From: Hydnum rufescens UP504
Lineage: Eukaryota > Basidiomycota > Agaricomycetes > Cantharellales > Hydnaceae
Assembly: GCA_014904985.1 (NCBI GenBank)
Contig: MU129098.1
Location: 50,523-114,522, forward strand
Direction of reading: 5' to 3'
DNA length: 64,000 nt
Shown here: positions 45,455-58,033 of the stretch, one piece after another
Numbering within the stretch: the stretch's first letter is position 1
How the letters are laid out: every line of letters starts with the position of its first letter
Program-made: the position numbers and the translations under genes
The notes under the pieces: generated by a model
What the model was told of the DNA's origin: nothing
Seen by the model: only the letters and a program-made list of their open reading frames with translations
Database searches by the model: none

Positions 45455-46502
45455 GTGTTGGGGCCACCGTGGCGCAAGTGTGCGTGCCATCTGCTTTCTA
45501 TTCCCTCGTAAGCCCCGGCAGCCAAGCGGGTTGTTTCATACAGCTTGATTATCCAGAAAATACGATATCTTCGTTCGAATCTGCCGCACGCTCTGTACGC
45601 TTGCAATTGCTGCATCCCCCATTCGTATACGCTCGTGAATTGACCTTTGTTGTGCATTGTTTTGAATTCTTACAAAAAGGGATCTGAAGGCATCGAAACC
45701 GGTGCGTAGAGTGCTGACTTTAATTCAGAGATGACGAGTCCTCACAAGGATGATCCGCTTGGCAGATGTACATATTACTTCAGATGACTATATTCTCATG
45801 TTCCACGACCATAATCTCGGCCGAACGACGCGCACTGGCACCGGCAGCATCAAATCTCAGCCGTATGCCGATAACATAGAGCATTTCCGCACGACGAAGC
45901 TTCCGGAACAGAAGATACCCACGTTTGACGAGACGTTGGAATGGTTGTCGAGGGCGGAGAACAGCCATATGATAATTCACGTGAGCATTGTTTTTCCTTC
46001 GATGAATGGATTCAAGGTTGGGGGGGATACGCTGCATATATATAACGCACCATATGTTTATTCTCAGTTGGATATTAAGCCTTCGAATGATCCTGTGCAT
46101 CTGTTCACTCTCATGCGGAAAGCGCTCGAGCGATATCCGGCTTGGGAAGAATCTATCGCACCACGAATGGTACTTGGCCTGTGGCACCCCAAATTTGTCG
46201 ACCCTGCGCTTTCGATCTTGCCATCTCTTCGGCGGTGTTTCATCGGGGTACACCTTGGCCTTGCTCAAGCGCCAGTATTTTGGGACACGTGCGATGCATT
46301 CAGCATTGCGTTTCCCTTGCTGACGATAGGAGAGGGGCCAGCGTTTCGTGCCAGGTGCAAGAGTGCGGGGAAGAAGGTGTACGCGTGGACGATGAACAGG
46401 CCAGAAGAATGGGCCCTTGGTATTGAGTGGGGCCTCGATGTGATCATGACGGATACGCCCAATGCGTACATTGCTTTTCGGAAACGGATGCAAGGTGAAT
46501 AG
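45455..46502 (+). CDS. Glycerophosphodiester phosphodiesterase (GDPD domain), 5' end uncertain
   Basis: The enzyme splits glycerophosphodiesters into glycerol-3-phosphate and an alcohol. Exons supply CWGHRGAS | LDYPENTISSFESAAR | GSEGIETDVHITSDDYILMF, HDHNLGRTTRTGTGS, IPTFDETLEWLSRAE, LDIKPSNDPVHLF, MVLGLWHPKFVDPAL, KKVYAWTMNRPEEW and DVIMTDTPNAYIAF. The catalytic HR (GHRG), metal ligands E and D (IETD) and H (FHDH) are all there. The region 45981-46070 stays open but has a GTGAGC...CTCAG intron shape and interrupts the conserved block before DIKP, so it is likely spliced out. The initiating ATG (perhaps near 45377) could not be joined with confidence; 45455 is an exon boundary. Confidence 0.85.
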
Positions 46503-47694
46503 CTTTTTTCTTTCTTGGGAGGGGCGGATATCCTTTACCGGTGTTTTTGTCCCCCTTCCACCGCCGGTTGTTCAAATCTCCTCGTTTGCTTCAGAATCGG
46601 TTGCACCAGTCCCTTTGGCAGATCCCTGGTTCGCGTGGAAAGACTTGAGGCGAGTCTTGAAGACGAATTTCAGGTTTTCTGTTTCCAAGTCTGACTTGAT
46701 ACCTTTTAGGTATTATTCAGTGGTGCATGTCGTCATAAGGGTGGTAATGTATTGTGTTTTGGAGAAAGTTGGTGGTCGGACAGCACCCTACTTGAAGATT
46801 CCACCTCGTCGACCTCGCACGATGGGGGAAAAGGGGTAGAGGCATTCTGGACCCTCCCGTGGCGAGAGAGTATGTACCTATGTGGCTTTGGCCACGTGAT
46901 GCTTGTCCTCTACATCGATCGAAGAGAGGACTGAAATGAACATGTGGTAGAAATACCCTTAAAGTCAACCTCATTACATTACTCGGCGTTTCAACGTCAT
47001 GATATTCTGAAATGACTAGGCACTGTTAGTCATCGCTCTTGTTGCCACTGGCTTCCGGTGAGCGCCTACACACCCAAATGCATGACATCAAAGAAAATCG
47101 CCCTTGAGCTCTTCGACCTCGGCATGCCACTGGCTCAGATATTGCTGTGAAAATATTGTGTGTAAATCCCTTGGGCCCTGCTGAGGAATGGATTTGGCTG
47201 CCGGGATGAGTTATATCACACTGCCAAAGCATCAGGCAGACCTGGAGACCCAGCCACTTAGGTCGTCCCGGGAGTGTGGGGATAACAAATGCTTGCACCG
47301 GATTCATGGGGCAGTGTCAAGATCCATCTGGGGCTGTTCCTCGGTGAGCACTGCATTCGAAGCTCGCTGTCATAGTGATTAGATGAAAGTAATCGGACGG
47401 TTGAACTGCTTCCGTGGGTAGGCAACAGCAACGCAAGGCTAGTCGACCCACTGGGTGCATATATCAGTCTCCTACTCTCTCTTGTGTTTCTTGTTGCAAC
47501 ATGAGTCCTGTGCCTGGCCTATTGTGGCACCGGGGGTAGCCGGTGGCTGGGCCGATTGTGAACCCGCTTATGTACGGTTTGTTTTGGCTCAGGTAATCCT
47601 CCGCTACCCACACCCATCCTCCCTCTTCCCCTCTTTCCCTGGCGATGGCACCAAAGTCCCAAAAGTCGGGGGCTTTTCTGCCGCTTACGCTCGT
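46503..47694. other. Intergenic spacer
   Basis: Nearly 1.2 kb with only short unrelated ORFs. No repeat, RNA gene or conserved coding segment was recognised. Confidence 0.5.
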
Positions 47695-50600
47695 ATGGCA
47701 GACTTCGACATCACTACCCTCTTCGCTCGTGCTCCTCCACCCAAAACCTCAAGATCCATTTACATTCAGCAAGATCTCCCGGACGCTTTTTATGACATCA
47801 AGAAGAACGGAAAGCACAAGATTAAGAAAGACCATGTCTATAACTCGAATCAGGTCGTCACGTCAAAGTATACTGTCTTCACATTCGTCCCACGCAACCT
47901 TCTTGAGCAGTTTCGCCGTGTTGCAAATATGTAATGCTCTCCCTTGTATCCATCGGGCCTATCTTTCCTGACTTTCCCCTAGGTTCTTCTTAGGCATCGC
48001 CATCCTTCAGTTCTTCCCGAAGTTCTCTACCATCTCCCCCGGCCTCGTCATCTTGCCTCTCATCGCTGTCTTAGCGATCACTGCCCTCAAGGATGGGTAT
48101 GAGGATGTCAAGCGGCACCAGTCCGACAGACGTGTAAATCACACCCAAACTTGGAGACTTGCAGGTGGCGAATGGCGAAATTCAAATATCATGGGCCCGA
48201 AGAGCAAGACGTTCACGGCCGGTGTGCCGAAGGCTTTCAAGCGCACAAAGACCTCTGTTAACCCTGAAGAACTAAGCTTTCCCGACCAAAATGGGAGTCC
48301 CGCGGATCCCGCAACGGGTCTTCAACATGTCCCACTTCCGTCAGATGATCCACCACCTCCCCTTCTTCGTTCGCCTACACAAGCTCAGGCGCCCGAGACC
48401 TACGAGGCGGATCCCGCAATTCCTCATTGGGAGTCCGTATTGTGGGAAGATGTCGCCGTCGGAGACTTCATTTTGTTGCACAATGGCGACCCCGTTCCTG
48501 CTGACGTTGTCATATGCGCCACTTCCGAACCGGAGAATATTGCCTTCATCGAGACGAAGAATCTCGACGGAGAGACCAATCTCAAGTCTCGACGCGCCGT
48601 TCCCGAACTGACGGAGCTTGACACACCACAAAACATTGTCAAGTTGACCCGACCAGGACCCACCTCGTTCAGGATCGATGCGGAGGCACCTGATGTTACC
48701 ATGTACAAGCTTAATGCTGCCGTCGTATCGAATAACGGAGATCAACATCCTATCGATATCCAGACCGTCTTGTTACGGGGCACTGTGCTCAGGAATACCG
48801 CATGGGTCATCGGTGTCGTCATGTACACTGGCGGGGACACCAAGATCGTCCTTAATTCCGGTCAAACTCCCAGTAAGCGGAGCAAGGTAGAACGTGAAAT
48901 GAACCCAATGGTGTGAGTACCGCTGATCTCATTGCTATTCTGCGACTCGTTACTGAGCTGGGCCACAGATTCATCAATCTCGCGTTGCTTGCAGCAATGG
49001 CCATGGTGTGTGCTATCGTTGATTCCATTCTTGAGCATCGCGGTGTCAATAAGGATGAGTACTGGCTGTACAACGATAACCTTTCAGTCGACAATCCCAA
49101 TGTCAACGGTATCGTCACCTTTGCGAACGCTCTCATCACGTTCCAGAACGTCGTCCCAATCTCACTCTACATTTCCATCGAATTCGTACGGACCTGCCAA
49201 GCCGCGTTCATTTACTTTGACTATGAAATGTATTATGTAAAGCCAGGTCAACCCCCAGAGTCTGGGCAACCCACTCTCGCCCGTTCGTGGAATTTGTCCG
49301 ACGACCTCGGTCAAATAGAATATGTGTTCTCTGATAAAACCGGCACTCTCACTCAGGTATGTAAATTGACTGGCAATCCCTTAAGTTGCTCATCTCTGCC
49401 ACCGCAGAACTCTATGGTCTTCCACCAATGTTCTATTGGAGGAAAAGTATACGCCGGTGAAGCCCTCGTTGATCCAAAGACTCGTAGCAGTGATTCTACG
49501 CCCCCCATTGCATCTCGCTCCGATTCGAGTGATTCTTCTGTCCAAGGCGGGATGGCGGGTGTAGTCGATCCTGTGGATAGCCTGAAGATTGCAGAGCAAT
49601 CCAAAGACCAGATCCCTCACTTTTTCGACAATCAACTTACAGACGACATAAACGGGGCATCTGGACCGGTACAATCAAAAGTCATTAATGACTTCTTTAC
49701 CGCTCTGGCATTGTGCCATACGGTACTGGCTGGAAAGGACGTGAATGGAGGTATATCCTACAAGGCTCAGTCGCCCGACGAGGCCGCGCTGGTTCAGGCC
49801 GCAGCTGACGTCGGATACGTGTTCCTCGGTCGGAAGCCGTCAACGCAAATCCTCCGCCTTCAGACACCACGTTCTCCTGAACCCGAGAGCTACGAACTTC
49901 TCAATATACTAGATTTCACAAGCGCACGGAAGCGGATGAGTGTCATCCTTCGAAGGCTCAGCGACAGGCAGCTGCTGTTGATCTGCAAAGGTGCAGATCA
50001 AGTGATTTTTGACCGCCTCGCGCCCGGTGCTGGTGAGCAGTACAAGGACAAGACGGGTAAGGATCTTGACTTGTTCGCGACTGAGGGTCTCAGGACGCTA
50101 TGCCTCGCGCATAAGACGCTTTCTGGTGAGTCGCTTGCCCTCGATCTGGATATTGAATATGATATACTTTAATTCCTTTTCTAGAGGAAGAATATATCGC
50201 ATGGGATGCTCGCTACCGGCAGGCTACGACTCAACTTCAAAATCGGGATGAACACATCGAAATCGTTTCCAGCGAGATCGAGACCAATTTGTACGTATTG
50301 GGTGCCACCGCTATTGAGGATAAATTACAAGATGGTGTCCCCGAAACCATCGCCGACCTCAAGCGTGCAGGGATCAAGATCTGGGTCGCGACTGGTGATA
50401 AGCCAGAGACTGCCGTTGGTAGGATCCTCCTTGGTTCTGTAAATACTGCTACAGCCCTGACCGTTTTCGATTTCCAGCGATTGGTTATACCACCAACCTC
50501 ATTTCCAGGCAGGCGAATCTCATACCCGTGCGGGGTGAGTCGGCGACCCAGCGCTCTGCCTATTCACAGATGTCAGCGGCGGTGGAGCGATACTTCCCCC

Positions 50601-52731
50601 AGTCTGGCCTATTGAAAAACGAGGATGTTCTGCCATTAAAGACCGGTGAAGGTCTTACCGGAGGGAACACCAATCGCTTGGCCCGAGCCTTTACCGGCAT
50701 CGCGGATATCGTGGGTACTGAAAATGGACAACGGCCCGGGGGATTCGTCTTGGTTATCGATGGCTTGGGACTGGAGCAAGTGCGTCGTCGAGTTGATTTA
50801 TGGATGTGCTAAACGAACCTTGACCTCTTGCCCGTGTTATAGGTATTCCAAGAAGCCTATAGTAAAGATCTTTTCCTGCAGCTCGCCACGCGGTGCGAGG
50901 CGGTCATTTGCTGCCGGGTCTCGCCCCTTCAAAAGGCTTTGATCGTACACCTTGTCAAGGATGGCCTCGGCGTCATGACTCTCGCTATCGGTGATGGTGC
51001 GAACGATGTTAGCATGATTCAAGTATGTATTTTGTCTTCTTTCCTTCAAGGCTAAACGCCAGTGCCGTCTGATGTACACCTCTTTGTAGGCTGCGGATGT
51101 GGGAATAGGAATATCTGGGGAGGAAGGTTTGCAAGCCGTCAACGCCTCAGACTACGCCATCGGCCAGTTCCGTTACTTGAAACGCCTGCTTCTGGTTCAC
51201 GGGCAGTGGTCATATGCGCGCAACGCGAACATGTGGGTGCCGATCGCACGGATTGACTAAAATGACCTACGTGACCTTCGCTTCAACTTTTAGGATCGTC
51301 AACTTTTTCTACAAGAATATTCTGGGTATTGGCGTTCTCTGGTGGTTCCAAATCTACTGTGGCTGGAGTACGACTTAGTGGGTTCTATCTTGATTCTTCG
51401 TACGCCCGTAGCACTCCCTCCTGACGGTCTGCTGATCAGTGTATTTGAATACACGTACCTCCTGTTCTGGAATGTGTTCTGGTCCCTTGCTCCTGTGATC
51501 GCCATTGGAATATTCGACCGCAACATTGGTATATATCGCACCGCACTCTTGGGAATCCTTGACTAATCATTATCTTTCCTTTCCAGACGATGTCGTATTA
51601 ATGGCACTACCAGAACTGTACAATTATGGTCGTCGTCAAGAATGGTTCGGTAACATCATTTTCATCATTTATATGCTTGAGGGCGCATATCAAGTTAGTC
51701 CAATCATCTTGGTGTCCTCGAAAGTCCATCCTGATGATTTGCGACAGAGTGCCGTCATATTCTTCCTCGGTATGTTTTCTTATATGACAACTACTACGCG
51801 GACGGATGGTTATGATGTGTATATGTATGAATTTTCTACGGTGCGTTTTGTCTTTCATCCTTATATCTCGAGGCGCATGTGAGCTTAGATATTTGGGCAG
51901 ACTATGGTCATCGCTTCGGTGATGGTGGTGAATGCGTTCCATGGTATATCGACTTCAGCATGGACAGGATGGGTAATCTTTGCTATTTCCATTGGAGTTG
52001 TGTTGGTCTGGGTTTATACGGTGAGTAAATACCTTTACTTCATGGTTGCTCTTCCTAACCAGACTCTGGAAGGCGGTGTATTCCATTTTCCCTCCCGCGA
52101 TCTTTGCTGTTCCAGTATAGTAAGTGTACGCAAGGTAGATAAGTGTCCGTACTAAACCATTCTTTTTAGTGGGAACGATCACTACCTCTTCCGATCTGCA
52201 TATTATTGGTTTGGAATAATCCTGATGTTTTTCGTCGCCATGCTTCCTCGGTACATCTCGAAAGCATACAGGGTCACATACTATCCCAACGACATCGACA
52301 TCTTGCGCATTGTGCACAAGGTGGATCCCCATCGCGATATTGAGCACGACCCTCTCATCGGGGGCCGCTTCACCGAGGACGGAGTCCTGCGGCCGTTGGA
52401 TCCTGATTTGTTCGAACGCGCCGAACCACACAGCCATCCTTTGCAGCGCCGTGGAACCCACCCTCATAGGAGCCCTACGTCATTGCCAGCCGGAACCCGA
52501 ATGGAGATGTCGACTGGATTAGAGCTTGCGCCGAGTCGAGGATTCGACTTCTCTACGGAGGAAGGGGGCGTGGAAATACGGCGGATACAGACTGGGTTGT
52601 CTGAGCGAAATGGGAAGATGTCGGTTCCCACTCCCCCCCAGAAACGGAGTATACGGCTCTTCCCTTCGAGGATTCGTCGTTCGATTTTGAAATCCCCCAA
52701 GGTGCAACGAAATAGTGCTGAAGAGAGCTGA
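47695..52731 (+). CDS. P4-type ATPase, phospholipid flippase (Dnf/Drs2 family)
   Basis: P4-ATPases flip aminophospholipids to the cytosolic leaflet of plasma, Golgi and endosomal membranes, with a Cdc50-type subunit. About ten exons join. They carry [18 protein letters not shown], the [11 protein letters not shown] actuator loop, the P4-specific PISL in membrane helix 4 ([13 protein letters not shown]), the phosphorylation motif [28 protein letters not shown], the ATP-binding [17 protein letters not shown], the hinge [13 protein letters not shown], and [20 protein letters not shown]. The membrane segments LWWFQIYC...[15 protein letters not shown] and following are intact once introns are removed (51380-51437 is spliced so that TA|T encodes Tyr). 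The C-terminal tail ends RNSAEES at 52731. About 1330 aa. Start chosen at [17 protein letters not shown] 47645 is in another frame. Confidence 0.93.
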
Positions 52732-52932
52732 ATTGTTCTTGTTTTCTTTGCCTTTTGCTTCCTCTCATTTTATCCCGATCGCAATGTGACTCGTTTGCTC
52801 TCGGTCTGCGGTGACCTATTTTCTTTTTTCTGGTGATATGTTTATGTGCTTAACCCACCAACCCCATTCATGACCCCCCCGCTACATATAATTAATACTT
52901 GCTACCCCATCTATAGCCCAATGGAACTACAA

Positions 52933-53672
52933 TTATTCTCTTTTTCTATCGAACCGTTTCATCAAGAACTTCTGGAGGGCACATAGTCGCTCCATGTCGA
53001 GTACAGACGTGGTGCTTTGCGCGCGAAGGCATTTCCATTCTAGAGGTTTCGTGATGACTAGAAGCACGGTGAGGAGGAAGTGGTCGTCCCCGGATACGGA
53101 TGCGAGACTACCCGACGTGTACGAGGGAGATGTGGGGAGGTGCAAGTCGAGAGTGATACGGGGTGCAGCGCGACAGCGGAAGAGGGAAGAAAAGATGGAG
53201 TGCGAGCGGTGGTGAACGGTTACGGACGATCTGAAGGGGTTTCGGACGATGTATATTGCTGAAGAGTGGGAGAGACGGAATTTATCCCAGGAACGCTTCG
53301 TTCTGGATGCGTGGTAGTGTCGGGGGCTAAGAAAGATGATTTGTTTCGTCAGATTGTGGGTTTTGAATGGCTGTGGCATTTGCAAGGAAGAGAGAAAAGG
53401 GGGAAAAGAGGCGCGCACCTTGTCTCGTCCCATGCAGCGAAGTCGGTTACGAGTGGGTTCCCGCCCTTGTCTTCTTCCGACCAGTCGATGGTGAATAATT
53501 GGGAGAACGACCCAGTTGATTCGTCCAATCGATATAAAGTGGTAAAGCTCTGAATGGTACGTGTGAGGTATACGATTTGGCCATCGAGGGGGTTTACGAA
53601 GACAGCGTCAAGGAGCGACTGCGCGGTGACAACCAGGTGATATTCTGATCCAGTTTGTTGGCCAACGAGCAT
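52933..53672 (-). CDS. Possible two-exon minus-strand gene
   Basis: One strong minus-strand exon candidate starts at 53672 (MLVGQQTGSEYHLVVTAQ) and continues through YRLDESTGSFSQLFTIDWSE to AAWDETR, followed by a GTGCGC donor. A second open stretch at 53320-52933 contains SRTKRSWDKFRLSH and KPLEWKCL. The first exon resembles small beta-rich basidiomycete proteins of unknown function, but I cannot name the family. The exon join and the 3' end are guesses. Confidence 0.35.
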
Positions 53673-54096
53673 TCTTTGCCCTTGAATTATGTGTGTTGGA
53701 CCAACTCATGTGAAGCCATAGGTGTTTATACTCTTTGGAATCACCGAGCGCGGGGCGAGATGTGCTTTGAATTTCATACGCAACACAATAGTAGGGAGGC
53801 GCACCGAGACGCAGTCAGGCACAAGCTAAGGGGCGGCAGCCCTGCTTTTTTGTTTTTTTCTGGCTACTTGACAGTCACAACCGCAGAACATAGGACATAA
53901 ATATCGAATAGCAAAGGATCTGTCTGAAGAAAGCTGGGAGGCAATCACCAATTGCAATCGCATGCAAGCAGGGATGGGAAATCAGAGCAATCCTGTTTAA
54001 GGGACAGGCCGCATGATAGGCCTCATGGGGAATTTCAAGCGGAGCCTCGGAGTTTTCCGCTTTGAACCTACTTGTTATTTCTGACGGGGACCATCC
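53673..54096. other. Spacer and CDC10 promoter region
   Basis: 424 nt. No gene recognised. A T-rich tract (TTTTTTGTTTTTTT) lies at 53846-53860, about 240 nt upstream of CDC10. Confidence 0.5.
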
Positions 54097-55340
54097 ATGG
54101 CTACTGTTGAAGAAATCCGTGCTGCGAGCTATGTCGGGTTCGACTCCATTACCCGCCAGATTGAGCACAAGCTGCTCAAGCGCGGCTTTCAGTTCAATGT
54201 TATCGTCGTTGGTCAGACTGGGCTGGGCAAGAGCACGCTCATCAACACGATTTTCGCCTCGCACCTGATTGATTCCAAGGGCCGTCTGGAGCACGACGAG
54301 CCCATTCGTCAGACGACAGAGATTCAGGCCGTGTCTCACGGTCAGAAGCGCGGTTTTACGTTACTTGTTTGTGATTGGAATAATTGACTGGCTATCTTCT
54401 TCAGTCATTTCCGAGAATGGCGTGAAACTGAGGTTGAATATTGTTGATACACCTGGTTATGGCGATCAAATCAACAATGAGGGCTGGTGAGTGGGCGTCT
54501 ATACTATTTGAATGTCATTTTCAAAAAAACGCCCTTAGCTGGGACCCCATTGTCAAATACATCAAGGTTTGTTTTTGGAAGCGTTTGGTGCTCAACTCGA
54601 AGGGCATACACCCTAATGCTTCTTTCCTGCAGGATCAACATTCAGCCTACCTCCGGAAAGAGTTGACTGCTCAGCGAGACCGTTATATCCAAGACACCCG
54701 CATTCATTGCTGTCTTTTCTTCATCAATCCCACTGGCCATTCACTCCGTCCCATTGACGTTATCGTGATGAAGAAACTCAGCGAGGTCGTCAACGTTGTT
54801 CCAGTCATCGCCAAGGCGGACTCGCTCACGTTCGATGAGCGCCTCAACTTCAAGGAACGAATTCGCGCCGAGTTGTTGTACCACAACATTCGACTTTACC
54901 CTTTTGATACTGACGAGTACGACGAGGAGGAAACACAACTCAATGAACGTATTCGGGTACGTACATCACATCACCCGGCCCGGCGCCCCATCACAGGATA
55001 TTAATTTTTGCATTCCAACAGGACATCATCCCATTTGCGGTAGTTGGCTCTGAGCGGAATGTGATCATTGACGGAAAAGCCGTCCGTGGTCGGAAGAACC
55101 GCTGGGGTGTGATCAATGTTGAGGACGAAAACCACTGCGAGTTTGTGTACCTGCGAAACTTCCTGACACGGTAAGAAAAGGTATTTCGCAGGATTTTGCA
55201 TGATATCGATGGCTTTGTCCGTGTGTAGGACCCACCTTCAAGATCTGATTGAGACGACGGCGCAGATCCACTACGAAGCATTCCGGTCGAAACAATTGTT
55301 GGCGCTTAAGGACCAAGCTGCCACGCGGACTGCCTCGTGA
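54097..55340 (+). CDS. CDC10: Septin Cdc10
   Basis: Cdc10-type septins occupy the centre of the septin rod and polymerise into rings at the bud neck or septum. The protein begins [20 protein letters not shown]. It has the polybasic KLLKRGFQF, the P-loop [15 protein letters not shown]3 in [12 protein letters not shown]4 in VIAKADSLT, and the septin unique element ending [37 protein letters not shown]. Introns follow IQAVSH, INNE, VKYIK, NERIR and NFLTR. It lacks a long C-terminal coiled coil, as is characteristic of Cdc10. Stop TGA at 55338-55340. Intact; about 325 aa. Confidence 0.95.
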
Positions 55341-55610
55341 TAGACTTGTTAGTTATCTCTTCCCTATTTTGTATCGCTGACCTAGATTGATGAACCAACA
55401 CCCTCCAGGATACCCTATATGTTATTCAAAAAGCGTCGGAACGCTCCCAAGGTAGCGAGAGGATATTTCCGTGATGTTCCCACTGCTCTTTCTTCAAATT
55501 TCCTAACCCATTGGTATGGGTTGCCTTCCATTCCTTCGCCATTTTGTTTGCACCGAACTACCACGATTCTAATTATATGATCTATACTGTCTCGCTGCAA
55601 GATGTGTACA

Positions 55611-56272
55611 CTACATGGTGATGTCATGCGCGTCGAATACCATGTCGCGACCGTTTGCACGAACGGAGCGCCGGTTAGGATCGCGGGAGAGTGGCTTGCG
55701 CATGTCTAAGCGCATGATTAGCGATGTTGCCGCAGTTTTCTTCATAGGAAAAAGGCAGGGCACTTACCAAATGCGTCTTCGTCATCTCTACCACCACCAA
55801 CCAGGCCCGCATAATATTGTCGTATCCTCCGAAAAACAGAATAATCCATGCCCTCGTACATTCTTATAGCGACCAAATTGCTGCATCGAACAAAGAGGTC
55901 GACGAAGAACCCTTTATATACTTCATCTGAGATGCGCTCCAAAAGGTTCATCATGTTGCGAGCGAGGGAGAGGCGTCGGTATTCCGGGGCAACTGTGATA
56001 GCCGTAACATGGCCATGCCAGTCATAATGGGTCCCCTCTGCTTTCCCTAAAACATAGGCCATGGCACGACCGTTCGGGGCTTCCTGCAAATAACAGAGGT
56101 CTGGCCATCGCGAAAGATAGCTCAAGTAGAAAGTGATCGAGTATGTCTCCGTCCACACATCGAGGTTGCTAGAGAGCGCACACTGAGTACCTGTGTATAT
56201 GGTGATTTCAGGCACCTACATGTTGTTGAAGGCGAAGAGATCTGTGGCTCGGAATGGTCGCAAAACACTCAT
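55611..56272 (-). CDS. NAT3: N-terminal acetyltransferase NatB catalytic subunit
   Basis: Naa20/Nat3 acetylates proteins starting Met-Asp, Met-Glu, Met-Asn or Met-Gln. Three minus-strand exons join: MSVLRPFRATDLFAFNN | INLDVWTETYSITFYLSYLS ... DEDAFG | DMRKPLSRDPNRRSVRANGR, ending at 55611. The acetyl-CoA motif region reads VTAITVAPEYRRLSLARNM. YKGFFVDLFVRCSN and AIRMYEGMDYSVFRR are family blocks. Introns are GTAGGT...CTCTAG and GTAAGT...GCTTAG. About 180 aa, close to the family length. The start codon is 44 bp from the opposite start of the AT-hook gene. Confidence 0.94.
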
Positions 56273-56316
56273 TAGTATTTGCAGATGGAAAATTTGCATC
56301 CGCCTTTGCAGCGCTG
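56273..56316. promoter_or_regulatory. 44-bp divergent promoter interval (NAT3 / AT-hook gene)
   Basis: The opposite start codons are only 44 bp apart. An ATG at 56254 in frame with the plus-strand gene would even overlap NAT3, so the downstream ATG at 56317 is preferred. Confidence 0.5.
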
Positions 56317-57462
56317 ATGGCCTCTACATCGACAAGTCAAGCACCAGTGCAACTGGGCCAGCCAGGGCAACAAACCGACATATCAAGCCAATCGAGACAG
56401 AATTCTGGAGACTGGACTCAATCTCTGCTGCAGCTTGCTACAACAGCACAATTAAAGTGAATTTTCTGATCGTATTATCCACAACATCGTGTTCATTCTT
56501 TCCTAGAAAACATGCATTCAACTTGCAGTTCCAGACTGCACATGTCTTGGCGGCTCATCAGTCTCTCCAAGAAAAATCTTCAACAATAGAAGATATCAAG
56601 GCGCAGAAAAATTGGTTAGAGAGGTATGTCAACATGGCCACAACATTCCATCAATTCTCTTACGAGACCTTCAGCGAACGCTTGAGTTTGCTCAATCAGC
56701 TTCGCCTTGTCAACGAAGACAGAGAAAAGGTTTGAGATCGAGCAGAAACCTTTCAATCCTGGACTGAAACACTTTTAACATGATAGGCGGATGCTCTTGA
56801 AGCAGATATCCAAAAAGAGTGTGTCCACCGTATGCATACTAGTCCCGATCTGAAGTTTTCCCTCTTAGATGTGACCATTACCGTGCGAAGATCCAAATGA
56901 TCACCGATGGAGAGTACGCCGAAGCGAAGAAACAAGTGGACGCCCTCCGTGCCCAACTTGGCATGCCTCCGATGCGCACCTTGCAGTCCGTACTGGATGA
57001 AGCCTCTGCTACGTAATTGTCCTTTCCTCCGTTAGTTGTTTGATCTGCCTCATAATTAGGTTTGGTCTCAGATATTTGCAACAGCGACGGCTTGCGCACG
57101 CATTGCGACCCGCAGTGGACAACACATCGGCCTCTTCTCGCCCCTCCGCCCCCTCCGACGCTCCTGTTGCCTCTCAGTCAGCATTTGCTCCAGGGTCCTC
57201 GATACCCAGAAAACGTCCTCCCAAACATGGTCGTCCTGGGGACGAGGGTAATTTACGGAATGATGAGCCGCCCAAAAAAAAGCGTGGTCGTCCGAAGGGC
57301 AGTAGGAATAAGTCAACAATCGCGGCGATCCAAGGCACTAAACCTGTGAACAACACTGCTCCTGCCTCAACTTCTGCCGGTGCTGTATCAGCGTCCGCTG
57401 AGAATTCCGCGGAAATCCATGCGCAGGCGAATGATCCCTCAGTCCCAGACGCCGCAGCATGA
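56317..57462 (+). CDS. AT-hook nuclear protein with coiled coil
   Basis: Exons give MASTSTSQAPVQLGQPGQQ ... LATTAQLK | KHAFNLQFQTAHVLAAHQSL ... LSLLNQLRLVNEDREK | ADALEADIQKE | CDHYRAKIQ ... LQSVLDEASAT | YLQQRRLAHALRP. The central part is helical, probably coiled coil. The C-terminal part is disordered with an AT-hook, PPKKKRGRPKGSRNKS (57270-57315), which binds the minor groove of AT-rich DNA, and a second weaker basic patch RKRPPKHGRPG. Stop TGA at 57460-57462. About 290 aa. Likely a chromatin-associated factor; no family name recognised. Confidence 0.7.
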
Positions 57463-58033
57463 TAGTTATGTTTGTTTTACTACATTGTGGCACGTGGTTT
57501 TGTTTGCCCTTGTTGTCGCTTAGAGCCCCTTGGGGCATCGCTGGAAATCTACGGCCATAGCTCGGGTGATTGGCATCCGTTTCTTGTTTTACGTTGCTCT
57601 CTGTTTCTGTTCTCAGGCGACGCGCATTGTCTGTTGTCAACTGTGGGGCCGAAAGGGGCTACTTCTCACTAACAATAACATTTTTTACAGCGCAGTTACG
57701 TTCTAGGCAACAATATCCCCTGTCTTCTCCGAGATGTTTTGCTTTATCAACCTATCTTCACTTCTCGTTAATCGCTCTCTCTCCCTGTCAGTGGCCAAAT
57801 GTCCCTTCCTACCGCCCCTTTCATCCATCCCCCTATCTAACTCTCCTTGAACCGTCGGACTGCACACACCTCATTGGAGTGCCTTTCCTGAGCTTGTCGC
57901 AGCAGAGTTCGTGTCATACGCCCAACTTCTTCCAGTCTCCCGTCCTTCCATTCCATCTTATATCGTTCAAGATCGGGATTCATTCTACCATTTCTCGCCT
58001 TCTTGAACCTCTTTTGGCATTCGGTGCTTGTAT
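57463..58033. other. Pyrimidine-rich promoter/leader of the cyclin gene
   Basis: 571 nt between genes, with long CT-rich stretches at 57700-58000 (for example CTCTCTCTCCCTG), typical of the transcription start region of highly expressed fungal genes. No coding evidence. Confidence 0.5.

Noticed and set aside
47645..47694. Earlier start codon for the P4-ATPase at 47645
   Set aside because: It is in another frame and no GT donor would bring it into frame; [10 protein letters not shown] at 47695 is in frame with the conserved protein.
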